Positions 42,258 to 54,568 of a DNA stretch of 64,000 bases are shown here, piece after piece (the first letter of the stretch is position 1; each line of letters opens with the position of its first letter). This DNA comes from Girardinichthys multiradiatus (taxonomy: Eukaryota > Chordata > Actinopteri > Cyprinodontiformes > Goodeidae). The notes under the pieces are model-generated. The model was not told the origin of the DNA. It ran no database searches and saw only the letters and a program-made list of their open reading frames with translations. The position numbers were made by a program, and so were the translations under genes. The DNA lies in contig NC_061797.1 of assembly GCF_021462225.1 (NCBI RefSeq), positions 1,543,001 through 1,607,000 on the forward strand, read 5' to 3'.

Positions 42258-43009
42258 GCTAAAGTGAACCTGAAAAATAAAAGTTTGTTCAAAAGAAAAA
42301 AACATTAACCTGAAAAATTATTTTGAACGTCCCCAAAAAAAATTTGAAAACTGAAAAAAGTTTGGCAACTGAAAAAAAAAGATGTGAAACTGGAAAATAA
42401 GTTCAAACTACTTTTCAGATTCAAGTTTTTTTCTTTTTTTCGAACTTGCAAATTAAATTTTTTCGGCTTCAAACTTCTGGCCCTGTTTTGGCGTGGGGGG
42501 TGGGCGTTTAGATCACGGGGGTGTGGAATCATGACTGACAGCTCAACACAGAGGCTGAACAACATATTCCCGGCTGTTGCATTCAGGGACTGTGGGAATT
42601 GGAATTATCTGAAATACATCATCATTCTATCTTCACCGATAGAAGCAGCTTACGTGAATACGCAACGCGCATCTCAGAGGAGAAAATATTATCTTGACAG
42701 ATTTGCACAGCATTTTAAGTCCGTGTTGGAGCTTTCCCATGCTCTCAACATAAAGCAAAAGAACTGCCAGACTGAGCGGCAGGAATGAAACCAGATGCAA
42801 AACAAGCCGGTATTTTCAGAATATCTTTATATAATCAAGCCTGGACTTGTTTTCACATGGACTGGACTCGGGTTTTGGTTTCTGGTGCATTTTTGATTAA
42901 AACGTGTTTGGTCTTCATTTAATGAAGTGACTCACAGACAGGGGCAAACTGGCATACGGGGCAACCAGGGAAATCCCCAGTGGGCTGCTGGCTTGGTGGG
43001 ACGGTGGTT
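42258..43009. other. Unassigned stretch with A/T-rich inverted strings
   Basis: 42260-42480 contains gttcaaaagaaaaaaac and, 130 nt later, gtttttttctttttttcgaac, an imperfect inverted pair around other A-rich strings. A short frame at 42528-42788 starts MTDSSTQRLNNIFPAVAFRD, which I do not recognise. No gene is supported. Confidence 0.35.
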
Positions 43010-43425
43010 CACTTCAGCCTGTGAACCGCTCACACTGAGCCTGGTTCTGGTTCTGCTGGAGGTTTCTTCCTGTTAAAAGAGTTTTTCCTCTCCACTGCTG
43101 CTACATGCATGCTCAGTATGAGGGATTGCTGCAAAGTCCATGCCAACGACTGTCCACTGTCGCTACATTCTCATTCAGGAGGAGTGAATGCTGTAAGTCA
43201 CTGACTGGATGCAATCTCCTGGGTTTCCTCAGATAGAAAAACTTTTTTACCAATTTGAATAAATAACTGAATCTGACTGCACTGTTTGATAGTTAGGATT
43301 AATTGGAATGTATGAACCTGACTTGAAATCTGTATATTTTGATTGAATTGACTTTGTAAAGTGCCTTGAGATGATGCGTTATAAATTGGTGCTATATAAA
43401 TAAACTGAATAGAAAAAATTGTCTC
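43010..43425 (+). mobile_element. LINE 3' tail (L2/Rex group)
   Basis: Strings ctggaggtttcttcctgtta, catgcatgctcagtatgagg and gtgctatataaataaa at the end also occur at 55390-55720. This is the conserved 3'UTR of a fish LINE, 5'-truncated, without coding sequence. Confidence 0.8.
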
Positions 43426-43826
43426 AAAACCATAATGCAATGGTAACTATTGGCTCATTAGATCTTCCATTGTCAAAGTGTGGAACTGTAACTGACATTA
43501 CAGCCAAATATTGCGTTAGAAAAAGTGTCAGTGGCAAAGTTGCAATTGAAAATCTGAACTTTCAAGTTATACTAACTCTTAACTTTTTATGTAATTTTTT
43601 TCTTTTAACTATAAATATTGTTTTATAACAATGTAGTTTTTTTCAAAGCTAACACTACTACTAAATGCACAGTTTAAAGGTAAAATGTTTGTTGTGAACA
43701 ATGTTTTCGTAAGTCAGATTTTCCCACAAACAGGGACCAATGTCTAAAAATGTGAGTGATGTGGATAAAATGTTATACCATAAACTGATTCAGTCATAAT
43801 ATTGTAATTGTTTTTAATATGCTCAG

Positions 43827-44105
43827 AAGGATGAAACTGAACTGGTCCTTGCGAAATGTACAATGGCAGTGTTTGTCATCAGAGGCGAAGAGGACACTCT
43901 ACAGGCGCCATATGACATTGGGATTGTCATTGAAGGTGTGAAAGTCCTTAATGAGTTGCCATCAATCGCACATGCATGTGCTATGCTATTTGGCTTAATC
44001 TTTAATCTCAACTTGAGCTATCCTGTAGAGCTCAAATACACCTTTGATGCACTCCAGAAACTGTTCATGGAGATAGAACCAAAGAAAATGACACGTAGTC
44101 TGTAG
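43827..44105 (+). CDS. Terminal exon of a host-like gene (possibly SAMD3-like family)
   Basis: An acceptor-like tatgctcag ends at 43826; the frame then runs 92 codons to TAG (KDETELVLAKCTMAVFVIRG at the start; SYPVELKYTFDALQKLF near the end). The block of hydrophobic helix plus Y-P-x-E-L-K-Y-T-F-x-x-L-Q-K resembles the C-terminus of fish SAM-domain-containing protein 3-like proteins; this comes from memory of the family, with moderate confidence. Upstream exons are not evident within 400 nt. It could be the end of a genuine host gene or of a captured copy. Confidence 0.5.
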   Translation, partial: KDETELVLAKCTMAVFVIRGEEDTLQAPYDIGIVIEGVKVLNELPSIAHACAMLFGLIFNLNLSYPVELKYTFDALQKLFMEIEPKKMTRSL

Positions 44106-45179
44106 TCTCAGTGTCAAGCTCTAAGCTTTGGATAATCCAGAGACATTTGGACTCTGCCTTTTTTGTCTTTTATAGTTTATTTGCATCCACATACACTCTA
44201 GGGAAGTGTAAAGAATTTCTGTTAGATTGCATCAAGAAGGAACAAACCTTTAAAGACAAACTAAGTATCTGTCTTCTTTTTTTAAATTGTTTAAATGGTT
44301 ATGTCTGTCATTCATCTTAGACATGTTCTAAATGTTATTGTTAAAAGCTCTTACATTACCAATCTCAACATTGTGTGACAGATGTTCAAATTGAGTATAT
44401 ATTTGAAGAAGTGTAAAATCTACTTTAACTTTATGATTCAAGAAAAATATTTTTTTTTGTCTTACAGTAAATTAAAATGCACATTTTTATGAAATCAGAA
44501 TTATGATTTGAGTAAAACTGATAACTTTAGCTGTAACAAATTAGAGTAATTTTTTTAAGTTGGTTCAAAGTAACATTTTTTTCAGTGTTGGTCACCTGAT
44601 CTGTAAACTGTGTCCCGAGCTGTTAGCAGGGTCCAATATTCACTGTATTGTACATGATGACTTCAGTAGCCTATGCCTAATCGGTCATCTACAATGCACC
44701 TTGTCTGTGGAGAAGCTCTGGTGTGTTGCAATCTCCTACCATTGCTGCTCACATTCCAGACTGGTGCTTAAAAGCAGAAAGAACAATGCATTGATCTGCT
44801 TGGGAATGCCTGTTTGTTTGCACAGTGATCCCGGGACCAAATGTACCTTTCGACACTCTGCTGCTCTCTTTCACCAGTGGGTTCTGCTCCTCTGTTCAGT
44901 TTGGTTTTCTCAACCTTTTCTTCTCTGTTTTGTTTTGGTCATTTTACCAAACTAAACCTCATTATACAAGAAGGAGATCACAGTAAAATGCTGAATTTTA
45001 ATAATAATAGGAAATTAATTAATATGAAAGAAATGCAGTATGAAAATGATCAGCATGGCGAATAAACACAATAAGCAAATAAAAAAATTAGCATGCAAAT
45101 AAGCTACTTTCAAACATGATGCTGTGTGACAATTAATTTAATTTAAATGTGTAAATCATCATGATTTACAAATTTCTGA
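44106..45179 (+). other. Probable 3'UTR and intergenic sequence
   Basis: AT-rich with no supported gene. An open frame at 44560-44955 has a hydrophobic end but no recognisable domain, and I treat it as chance. A poly(A)-like signal (aataaacac) lies near 45061. Confidence 0.4.
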
Positions 45180-46530
45180 ATCCAGGCTAAATTCTATCAT
45201 CGGTTACGATGATCGGGGTCAAAATTGCAACTTCAATCCAATCTGGGCGACTTCCTGTGTGGTTTGGACAAACGCTCCAAGAGACGTTTTTGTAGGTCCT
45301 CATGTGTACATGTGTACCAAATTTCAGAATCCTCCGTCAAAGCATGGCTTGGGGCTAATTTTTTTAAATGTTCTAGGGGAGCTGCAGAATAATTAAGCCA
45401 CGTCCACCAAATATCTCATCAGATCTCTTTTGGGGACTGGACTACATCAATCATATTGAATTTGGTGCAGATCAGATGATCTATGTGGAAATTAGAGCCA
45501 AACGTATGGCCATGGCGTGATGTCAAGTTTCGCCGCACCACCACGGCCACACCCTTTTATGAAATGTAACTGTGCTTCAAACGAAGTTAGAGCCACTAGT
45601 TATCAGTCATCTGACACAGTTTCAAGCAGATTGAGTGTAGACAGCCAGATAGCGACCTTTCTCAGTTAAAAAAGTGACTTCCTGTTCTCAGGGTGTGTGG
45701 CTTTGATGATGTCATCATATGACCCCATAGGATCGTCGGTAGCCCGAAGGTCCTCCTTCATCCCAACTTTGGCGTGATTTGGTGTTTCTTTGTGAAAGTC
45801 ATTGCATTTTTTCACAAAGTTCGTGCCCTGGCCACGCCCCCTAAACATGGGCGAAAATTCACAATTTTGATAACTTTTAATCCCCCATGCCTTAACTGCA
45901 TATTGACCAAACATGAAGTTAATAGCTCAAAATCCCTAGGAGGAGTTCATTAAAGTTTGAGGTGAGTAAAAGTAAAAATTAGCATTTGGAATGTTTTACA
46001 GTACCTACAAGGAAAGTCATAGACACATGAAACCTTCTGGTATTGATCCATATGAGGCCCTGAACAATACTCAATGGTCAAACGCTGACATCATCGAAGC
46101 CCCGCCCCCTGAGAACAGAAGGTGTAATGGTTCTCTTAATGTGGTCCATATTTCATCCGCTTCACCTAATCAACACATGGTGGTCTAAGATAGTCTCCAG
46201 TACTGACAGGTTTGGTTGGAGGGTGTGGCTGTGTCGGTGTGGCACAGTCTGGCATCACGCCATGGCTTTATGTTTAGCTCTAAATTACACATGCATGGTG
46301 TGATTTATTCTAAACTTAATATTGGTTGATATTTGTCAACCCCCAAACAGATCTATTGGATCACATTGAAAATTTTATCAATGGCGCCCCCTATCTCTAT
46401 CTCCCTGATGCATCTTCGGATACACTCCAAATTTGGTATGCATTATTGTGGATTAACATGCTGAACATGTTGGCTTAGTCAATTAATGACATCACTTTAG
46501 CACCGCCCACTAACAAACAAGTGAGTGCAG
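45180..46530. repeat. Degenerate interspersed repeat with inverted segments
   Basis: Phrases such as gtaccaaatttcagaatcctc and ggcgccccctatctc belong to a degenerate non-coding repeat that I recall as common in fish genomes. ttctcagggtgtgtggctttgatgatgtca at 45684-45715 is inverted at 46087-46118, suggesting folded or MITE-like structure. Superfamily not assigned. Confidence 0.55.
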
Positions 46531-47364
46531 CTTTCAACAGGAAGGTCCGATTTCGGCCAAATTGGAATGCTTCTCGACGGAGCACAACTCTACTTGACCG
46601 AAGATTGTATGAAAGCCTGCTCACGCTGCCACCAACCGGCGCTGAGCTGCGAAGGCTGCCCAATGCTGCTTGCAGCTTTAATGTTTCTGTTGTAATTTTT
46701 TATTTTTTTACTGTACAATCTATTCTTACTTTTTGATTTTTATAGTTTTTACCTTTGGAGTACCTGTATGCTTCCATTTGGCTTTTACTGATGTTGACAC
46801 ACATGCATGTCCCCACTATGGGACAATAAAGGATATTTCTATTATTTTCTCCCATTCTATTTAATATTTAGGGGATGTCATTTCAGTTCATTACTGTGTG
46901 TTTAGCTTCTTGTTTATTTCCGAGGTTTTGTTTGTGCATGTGTTGTTCTCTTATTTTAGTTTTAGTATTGTTATTCCTTTGTGTCTTTGTTTAGCCTCCT
47001 CTGTGTTTAAAAGTCTTCTTGCCCATTTCCCCTTCTCACCACTCTTCTCTCACAGCTGTTCCACATTCCCCTGATCCAGCTTACCTGGATCCAATGTTAT
47101 TCTCCACCCTTGCCTCAGTATATAAACACAGTTCTTCATTGGTTATTTCTGGTTACTCCCATCACAATGACTGTGCTACATGTCCAGTTCTCCTTGTCTT
47201 CATTCTATAAGTTTTTTTTATGTCATCTTATTGGTAAATCTGCTACCACGCTGAGCTCTAGAATTAGTCTGCATTTTGGTCCTTCTCTTAACTCACAAAG
47301 TATGACAGTTGCATGTCTTGGTTATCAAGTGGGCTAAGGTATGTCCTCAATTGCAAAGGTAAAA
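46531..47364. other. Unassigned stretch
   Basis: No gene. 46980-47340 contains promoter-like cagtatataaacac near 47113 and could be LTR-derived from the gypsy remnant that follows; support is weak. Confidence 0.3.
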
Positions 47365-47620
47365 GGGACTGAAAATTATTCCCCACCAACAAAAAGGAAC
47401 TCGTAAAATTCTTGGGTTACTACCAAAGGTTTCTGTAGAAACCTTTCAACTATTGTTGAACCTTTGACAGATGATTTGAAAAGTAATGTGAAGTATCCTA
47501 GGTCTACTGTCTGTAAGCTGGCTTTAGAACAAGCAAAGATCCTGTGTGAAAAAGATAATATGTTTACAAGTGCTTTACCCAGGGCACCATTCCAGGTTAT
47601 GCTTTGTTGACCTCTTATTT
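47365..47620 (+). pseudogene. Ty3/gypsy RT-RNase H boundary fragment
   Basis: Across frame changes the sequence reads KELVKFLGYYQRF, then a segment like NLSTIVEPLTDDLKS and ALEQAKILCEKDNMF, then APFQV. This is the connection between RT thumb and RNase H of gypsy-type elements. Multiple stops; a fossil. Confidence 0.6.
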
Positions 47621-49054
47621 GTCTCTAATCCTATGCTTTCAAGGTGGTGGTTGTTTTCATGAACCATTGATATGGTATATAATGAAGGCAATGTCCTTTT
47701 CTTATTTTCATTCTTGGATGGAAAAATTGTTTTCATAGAAAGTTTGTCTCATTTCCTCGGGTAAGTTTGAAACTACAACACTGAAAAGCAACACTGTTTT
47801 CGTCATTCCCAAAAAGGTACCTGATTCACTGAAGTCTCTCTGGAGTTCTGCATCATGCGGTTTTTCTTTTCTTTTTTTTACAAATGTCTTATACAATAAA
47901 TTGCTTAGCTGTGTAAAAGTTGTGCACCTATTTGCGCTCTTCAGTGCTCGTCAACACTCACAGTGAGTCACAGAGCAGACTATTAAATCTTCTGATTGAT
48001 GTGCTAAGGATGGTGGACTAAAAATAAAAGACTAATAAAAGACTATTTTTAATAAAACACAGCACAGCTCCCAATGGAGCAATGCATTTTGCTCCATTGG
48101 AAGCAAGGGTAAGAATATTCCCTTCTTACCCTCTTGAGTTACCATGATGGCCATCTCTGCTTTACAGCAATGGAAGTCAGAATGTAGACCTACAGTCAGT
48201 ATAGAAGCTCTGGGTAGTGAGAAAATTGATTGGTTTAATTGAATTTCAGGAGTTCTGCAATCCAAGTCACTAGAGTAGAGATAATTCCCTTATCCACATC
48301 AATGCAGACCCTCGGCTGGGTGCATTAAAAGGAGCTGAGGACCCGCTGTCTGCTGGCAGGATCTGCCAAAATCAATTAAACAAGCTTTGATAAATATTCA
48401 CCCCACACCTGTGGTGAACTAGAAAGGAACCAAACAACAATTGCGGAGAGAAATGTGGGTTCACTCTCTAGCTGTACTGCCATTTGTTGTCCAAAGATGA
48501 GTAAAGTTGGTCTTAAGTATTACCAAAATCTCTGGACACGGTTCTTGTTGTAGTGGGCTGTTTATTAGTCTGATATAGGACTTGGGGAAAGCCCCCCAGT
48601 ACCCACATACCCCTGTTTCCTAATAAGCTGGGGGGCTTCGTTGTCTTGTGCTGTCACGTGGTTGCCCAACCTGGGCATAAGGTGGTAATAACAAATGTAC
48701 AAAGCAAGATAGAAGAGAAACAGATTTTCTTGCAGAGGCCTTTCTGCACCCAGAAAATATCACATCAAGTTTACTTGTTCTGTCTGACTTGCCCACACTG
48801 GAAAACATTTAAGACATTTATATATGAAAATCAAGCCAACTTTATAGGAGAAAATAGTTACTGTCACGTTTTCCTCAGTGTGGACACATCATTGCATCTC
48901 AACATAGAAAAAGGACACTGTGGAATGGACTACTTCATTTATGATATTGGAAAGACTTGGTTTCACTTCAAATTTTATTTGTATTGTCTCCTGTTGAATT
49001 GTCTGTCACAAATAATCAAAAATCTAAATCTTCCCTCCCATCTTCAGGGAGACA
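47621..49054. other. No supported gene; one perfect hairpin
   Basis: Nothing recognised. At 48072-48101 ccaatggagcaa and ttgctccattgg form a 12-bp inverted repeat with a 6-base loop. A frame at 48646-49077 encodes no domain I know. Confidence 0.4.
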
Positions 49055-49488
49055 TGCAACAGGGTTTTTCCTATTAGCTGTCGAAGCCGTCTCTGCTTCC
49101 CCGGGTCCGTTGATTTGGGCACAGGTTTCAAAAGAGTGAAATAAACACAAAGTACAATCAGCTTATGTTCGCCTCTGCGCAGAGTGAGAGAGATGCCCCA
49201 GCCAACACCTGCGAGCAACAACTCTGCCCTCTCTCAGCTTCCAACTCGTTTTATTAAGTCTCCAGGGCGTGTTCACATTTCCTTTTTTACTTATATCATA
49301 TCACTCAGTTGTACAACATGACAGTTCCTTATGTCCAAATAAGGAGTGCTTCCTGTTTTTACTTCCAGCAGACTCATCTTATCTTGTCTGCTGCACTCCC
49401 TATCTGCTACTCCCCCTGTCCTTCACCAATTTATGACCTCTATCTGCACATTCCAGTTACACACATAAATAGTTTATATTCTACAACA
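49055..49488 (-). repeat. ERV-E 3' LTR (left boundary approximate)
   Basis: The right boundary is firm: CTACAACA then ccccccttttgaac, the complement of a polypurine tract. On the minus strand the LTR starts TGTTGTAGAATATAAAC and has an AATAAA near 49254. The far end is set tentatively at TGCAACAGGG (49055); no 5' LTR is available to confirm it. Confidence 0.6.
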
Positions 49489-49623
49489 CCCCCTTTTGAA
49501 CTCTCAATAAGAGAATAAAATGTCCTTCAACTAAGTACTTCTAAAAATAGGTAGAAATAAGTAAAAATATTACTGTACCACCTGTAAAAGAGAAAATCAT
49601 TAAGAAAACTTGCATCCATCTTA

Positions 49624-51696
49624 TTATGCATCCATGAATTCACACTCTGAGCCCTCATCCTGGTTATGGTCAATTTGCAACAGTGGCATCGTTGTCTTTG
49701 GATCCCTACCCTCAATTGTGGAGGTGATGAGGCGGACCATCAGAGAACGAATGCATGGTACACAACAACATCCACAGGTCACCGTTATAGCTACAAATAC
49801 TGCAATAGAAATCATCAAAGACATTATCAAACCCTTCCAGTGTCCAAATATGCCTGTCATCCACTCCTCCAGGGGATTATCAATTCCAGAATGTTCATGC
49901 ATGGTGGCGGAGAGGGTCTTAAGTCCCTCTAAAGCCTTTGACACTGAACCGTCCGGTGCAGTGTTATCGGGAACAAAAGTACAACACATATCTCCAAACA
50001 TGGCACACACGCCCCCTTTTTCAGCTAACAACATATCCAATGCCATCCTATTTTGAACTGCCATGAGGGAAGTTGGGGCCAATTGTTCAGATAAATCTTC
50101 TACAGCGTCTCGAGTTAGATTGGCCAGACGCAAAACATTATAATGAATATAATTAATGCGGTATACGTTTTTGTTGGGCGTTACTGGGAACAAGGCAGCT
50201 ATAATAGGGATGTTTTCAAATCCAGCTGATATTTGGTCCGCAAGTTTATACTTATTCGGGACTCCTCGCGGAACTCCAATTGCATCTATATAGGTGGGGG
50301 AACCCTGACTCAAGTCAAAAGTGGTTGGAGCGCTTCTTTTCATATGTCTTCTCCTCCTACGAGTGAGTGCCAGTGCCTTATTTTGTTGATATGTCACAGA
50401 GGTAATATTAGGGCCAATTAAAATCAACGGGGCCTGCAATCTGACCACTGCACATACTCCTATGGTGTTATTTGGTATATTAGTGAGAAGTCTAAACCCT
50501 CCGCAGTAGTAAAATAATCCTGATCATGCCCAAAGTCCTATCACTTTCCCAGATGTGGTGGTATTACACCAGTCCGAGGGAATTTGTCCTACATTCACCT
50601 TTGGGGTGTTTGAGGTGAAATTGAAACAAGAAAATGTCCCATTCAGCCTCTGGGGAGTGAATGGTCCTGTCTTGGCATTGTTTGGGATGGGTGGAAAGAT
50701 GCTAGCTGGCGTGGTACAGTTGGCTGGGGTGGCTTCTTTAGTTAGTTGTAACATACAGCTGTACCCCCAAGCATCTTCCGGATATAAAGGGGCTGGGTCA
50801 GTGGTTAAGTGTGGCCTTGCAGATGCACATGCAATGCAGTCAGACCTACTTTGTTCCTTCGCAGTTTTGGCCATCCACTGCAACCAAAGATTATCCTCTG
50901 CATAACCTGTGGCCATCTGTATTATGTCTAAAGGTTGCAAGGTGGAGTAGTCTACTTTTATTACCCCTCCTTGTGGGACCAGTGGTTCTGGGACAGCAGG
51001 AGCCCTGGTGGCCTGCACCTGATAAGTTTCTTTATTCAAATTAACTTTTATTATTACCTTAGGGTCTGTTCCTGATACCTCTACTCCCAAAATGAAATAA
51101 ATTACCGTACCCCCAGAATGCGATTGTGCATGTAAGCCACGCGACAATGACTTCATGGACAAAAGTAAACGATTCACCCCCCCAGGTGTGTTACGGGTCA
51201 ACGCATTTCTTACCAGACTACTTTGTTTGGCTGTATCCTGATATCCATATGTGTAAGTGGGAGTCCACCTGCCAGTATAGGCCAACACATGTTCCCAACC
51301 CTTACACAAACTATGACAATGCATGAAAGAGCACACAGGTCGCCCCTTAGCGCAATCAGCCTGTATTATGGGGCTACCACATAAATACACATCATATCCC
51401 CTCCAGGCCGTCGGATTTTGCCCGCAATCTATGACTTCACACAGGTCAAACTGAAAAGTGGTAGTTGCCCCTAACATGTAATTTAGTTCTAATCCCCCAT
51501 AATATTTAACGCATACGTCCTTCGATGGAGTTACCCTAGACCTTTTGGACACCTTTCCGGAGTGGTTTTCAGAACAAGTCTGGAATGGAAGTTCACAAAA
51601 ATACCATAGAATAAACGTAACAATGAATACTGAGAGAAACACTCCACCTATGATGAAACTCCTAGAGAGTCTAGTTCCCTTGCATTGGGTACTCAT
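49624..51696 (-). pseudogene. ERV-E env, full length, single in-frame stop
   Basis: One frame of 690 codons from ATG 51696 to 49624, broken only by TGA at 50524-50526 between GKVIGLWA and the last part of SU. SU starts with a membrane-anchor-like signal (GGVFLSVFIVTFILW). A basic furin-like string (RRRRRHMK) near 50345 marks the SU/TM cleavage region. TM has NRMALDMLLAEKGG, then a C-x6-CC motif (VCAMFGDMCC), a membrane anchor (SLMISIAVFVAITV) and CGCCCVPC. The C-x6-CC motif is the gamma-type signature of covalently linked SU-TM. As read, SU is terminated early; no function is claimed. Confidence 0.88.
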
Positions 51697-51950
51697 TTTT
51701 CTTAAAACTTATAAAACTTAAAACATAAACATATAAAGTCAAATCATAACCTGAAAAATATACAGACAAATCCAAATGTAGTATAAAATATAAAATGTTT
51801 GCCAAACACTGTCTTCTGGGGTGGGAGGGAAGCTCTACCACTCCTAGTAAGAGGGAAACTCAATCACTTCCGCCTCTTCTTCTGCTGTTCTTCTTCTGTC
51901 TTCAGCTCTTAGGGCAGACTAACCCTGGGCTAATTTTTCTCACCCGGGGA

Positions 51951-53099
51951 TTATTCTGCCCCTTCTTGGGTGGGAGAAGTGAGGTTGTCTTCTCCTGTGT
52001 TTTCGCTCAGATCTTCCTGAACCTGTGAAAGGGATCGTTGAGGTGGTTCTGCTCCTGCACACTGGCTCCAGTGATACCAAGTGTCACCTTTGCCCTTCAG
52101 CCTGACTGCATGGGTTGTCCTCTCTGTGACCTGAAATGGACCGGTCCACCTTGGCTCGGACCACTTTCTTTTGATGACTTTCAGGAGGACCCACTCGGCT
52201 TCAGAGGTGGTGGTTCCGACCCTGGTCTCTGGTTCTGCTGGGATCTGTTTGGAGAAAGCTGTAACAAGACTGTGGAGAGATCTGTAATAATCACGATGAG
52301 ACATAGATTGTTCACACTCAGTGAGAAACGGTAACCTTGTTTGGGGGCCTGGAAATGGCCTCCCTGTTTGCAGCTCATGTGGGGTCAAACCATGTTTCTG
52401 ATTTATAGAACTCCGTACAGACATCAGAGCTAATGGTATGGCAGTAGCCCGATTCATTTTGGTCTGTGCACAGATTTTATCCAATTTGGTTTTAAGGGTT
52501 TGATTCATTCTTTCAACCTTCCCCTGTGACTGTGGATGGTACACAGTACCAAATGAGTGCTTCAGTCCCAGGAATTTTTCCACTTCCTTGAGTTCCTCAT
52601 TTTTGAAATGTGTTCCGTTGTCAGACCTTATTTTAGCTGGAAAACCGTGTCTAGGGATATAATGATTTATCAAACACTTCACCACAGATTTGCTGTCTTC
52701 TTTTTTTGTAGGCCATGCCTCCGGCCATCCAGTAAATGCATCCACACACACCAACAGATATCTGAACCCATTTTCTCTCTCAATCATGTCTGTATAATCA
52801 ATGATAACCTCTTTTCATGCTAATGGATCTACTGGGAACTTTGGTGCTGGCTTCAAGGTTGGTCTAACATTGAACTGCCTGCACATCACTCATGAATTAA
52901 CCCAATGCACTGCCATTGGTTTCAAAAAAGGGTGCAACCAGTGTTCGAGATTTTTCAACATTTGCATTGTTCCCACATGTCCTACTCCGTGTGCTTCTTC
53001 TAGGGCTACTTTGGTAAGATCTGGTGGCAAGATGGGACGTCCGTCTGGGCTTCTCCAGAGACCACTCTGGTCCTCTGAGCCCCCTCGGGCCTTCCAAAC
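51951..53099 (-). pseudogene. ERV-E integrase
   Basis: The zinc-binding N-terminus at about 53099-52800 is in broken frames (EAHGVGHVG and a later CRQFN can be followed). Core and C-terminus are open at 52787-51951: D in YLLVCVDAFTGWPEAW, D in KIRSDNGTHFKN, E in GKVERMNQTLKT, then KWSEPRWTGPFQVTERT, the GPY/F-type DNA-binding domain. All three catalytic acids are kept. The integrase C-terminus ends about 255 nt before the env start. Confidence 0.85.
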
Positions 53100-53760
53100 T
53101 TATTTTTCCTCGGGAGAAGCCCCCTTTTGTAATTTCATTACTTCTTCCAGGTTGGGTTCTGGTGTCCACCCTGCTTCTGAACACAGCATTATGTGCCTGG
53201 GCTGGTATCCTGCACACTGTTTAGCTGCCTGGTCAGCTGCCTGGTTCCATTGTGCTACTCTGGTGTTACTGCTGTCATGTTCTTTGCATTTAATGACAGC
53301 TACTTCTTGAGGGAGCAACAAAGCTTCAGCCAACTTTCTCATTTCCTGTTCATGTTTAATGGGTTTCTGTCTTGCAGTTCTGAATCCTGTCCTCAGCCAC
53401 TGTTTGAGTTCTACATGTACCGCTCCTGTAGCATATGCAGAATCTGTGTAGATGTTAACCTTCTGTCCTGCTCCTAGTTCCAGAGCAGCGATTACTGCCA
53501 AAACGTCTGCTCTCTGCGCTGATTGTGCGTCTGTCAGTTCCTCTGCCTGTACTGTGACAAAATCTGTCCCTGTGTCTTCCACCACCGCGTATGCTGCCTT
53601 AAGTCCTTCTGTGACATGTCTGAAGCAGCACCCGTCTGTGTACAGGTTTCGGGCGTCTGTTAGAGATGTACTTTGTAGATCTGGTTTGATTCATTAAACT
53701 CCACTTTTTCTGCGCAGACATGTGGTGTACCGGTAGTTATTCTATCTGCCATGTTTATTC
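53100..53760 (-). pseudogene. ERV-E RNase H
   Basis: The frame 53585-53100 contains ELTDAQSAQRADVLAVIAAL and NIYTDSAYATGAVHV, the E and D positions of the RNase H active site, followed by VAVIKCKEHDSS. The first Asp is in a degraded stretch between 53585 and 53760. Frame changes separate it from RT. Confidence 0.8.
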
Positions 53761-54568
53761 CTTCATGTGTGTATGTGATGTTTGGGGCCTCCAGCACCTT
53801 ACTCAGCCTCTGCTGTCTCAATGGTGAGAGTGTGAAAGCCTGAGAGTTCACAAAGGCCACCACACCATGTGAGGATGTCCCATCACTACATGAGCTGTTT
53901 TTTGGATTATTTTAGCCATCCCTGCTGCGTGTCGGGTGCACTCATGATGTCTTTGTACCATATTGTCCAACATTACACTTATGTACATTAGCACTGTTCT
54001 TATTCCCCCTTTTTTCTGGAACAGCACACCATTTGCCGTGTGTGCTGTGACAGAAACATCCAACTGGAAGGGCAACGTGTAATCTGGGTGTGCCAAATGT
54101 GGAGCTTGCGAGAGGCTGGTTTTTAAATTAATGAATGCTTCTTCAGCTTCTCTGGTCCATTCAAGCGGGGCAGTGAGGTTTCTCATGCCCTGTTTTTTGA
54201 CAAGATCTCTAAGGGGTGCAGTGAGGTCGGTGTAGCCGGGCACAAAAGATCTGCTATACCCTGTGAGTCCTAGGAAAGACAACATGTCCTTAACCAGGAG
54301 TGATTTTGGGTGGGACAAAACTGCAGATTGGTGAGATGGGGACATCCCTGTGCCAGGTTGGAAAACAACTCTGCCCAGAAAGTCAACCTGGCGTCTGCAG
54401 ATTTGGAGTTTGGCTTTGCTAAACTTGTAGCCTTTTTTGGCCAAATGCGACAGGACAATTGCTGTTGCCTCAAGGCATTCAGCCACAGTGGGTGTTGCGA
54501 GGAGAATGTCATCCACGTACTGAATCAGAGTGGTGTTTGGTGGTAATGGGCAATCCTGGAGAGTCTTT
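53761..54568 (-). pseudogene. ERV-E reverse transcriptase, 5'-truncated
   Basis: Starts within the palm at QYVDDILLATPTVAECLEAT (54525 downward), so motif C is present but fingers and motif A are missing. It continues through the thumb (LSFLGLTGYSRSFVPGYTDL) to the connection (VVAFVNSQAF-like frame at 53863-53660). The truncation coincides with the junction to the LINE tail at about 54569. Confidence 0.85.

Larger units (their letters stand above)
49055..54568 (-). mobile_element. ERV-E provirus, minus strand, 5'-truncated in RT
   Basis: In transcription order (high to low coordinates): RT from the YVDD region, RNase H, integrase, env, polypurine tract, 3' LTR. RT begins abruptly at about 54568, where LINE tail sequence starts. 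RT is nearly identical in sequence to ERV-D, so both are one family. The env is the best preserved in the window. Confidence 0.85.

Noticed and set aside
44560..44955. 131-codon open frame with hydrophobic C-terminus
   Set aside because: No recognisable domain, no splice sites or conserved motif; likely chance in AT-rich sequence.
46521..46736. 71-codon frame in repeat DNA
   Set aside because: It lies in degenerate repeat sequence with no motif.
48646..49077. 143-codon open frame left of the ERV-E LTR
   Set aside because: Composition rich in Cys, Phe and Ile with no motif; it overlaps the presumed LTR edge.
48547..49488. Longer ERV-E LTR starting at tgttgtagtgggctg (48548)
   Set aside because: Its first eight bases are the exact complement of the LTR right end, but promoter and poly(A) signals fit a shorter LTR, and the 500 bases between look unrelated. 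Kept as an alternative only.
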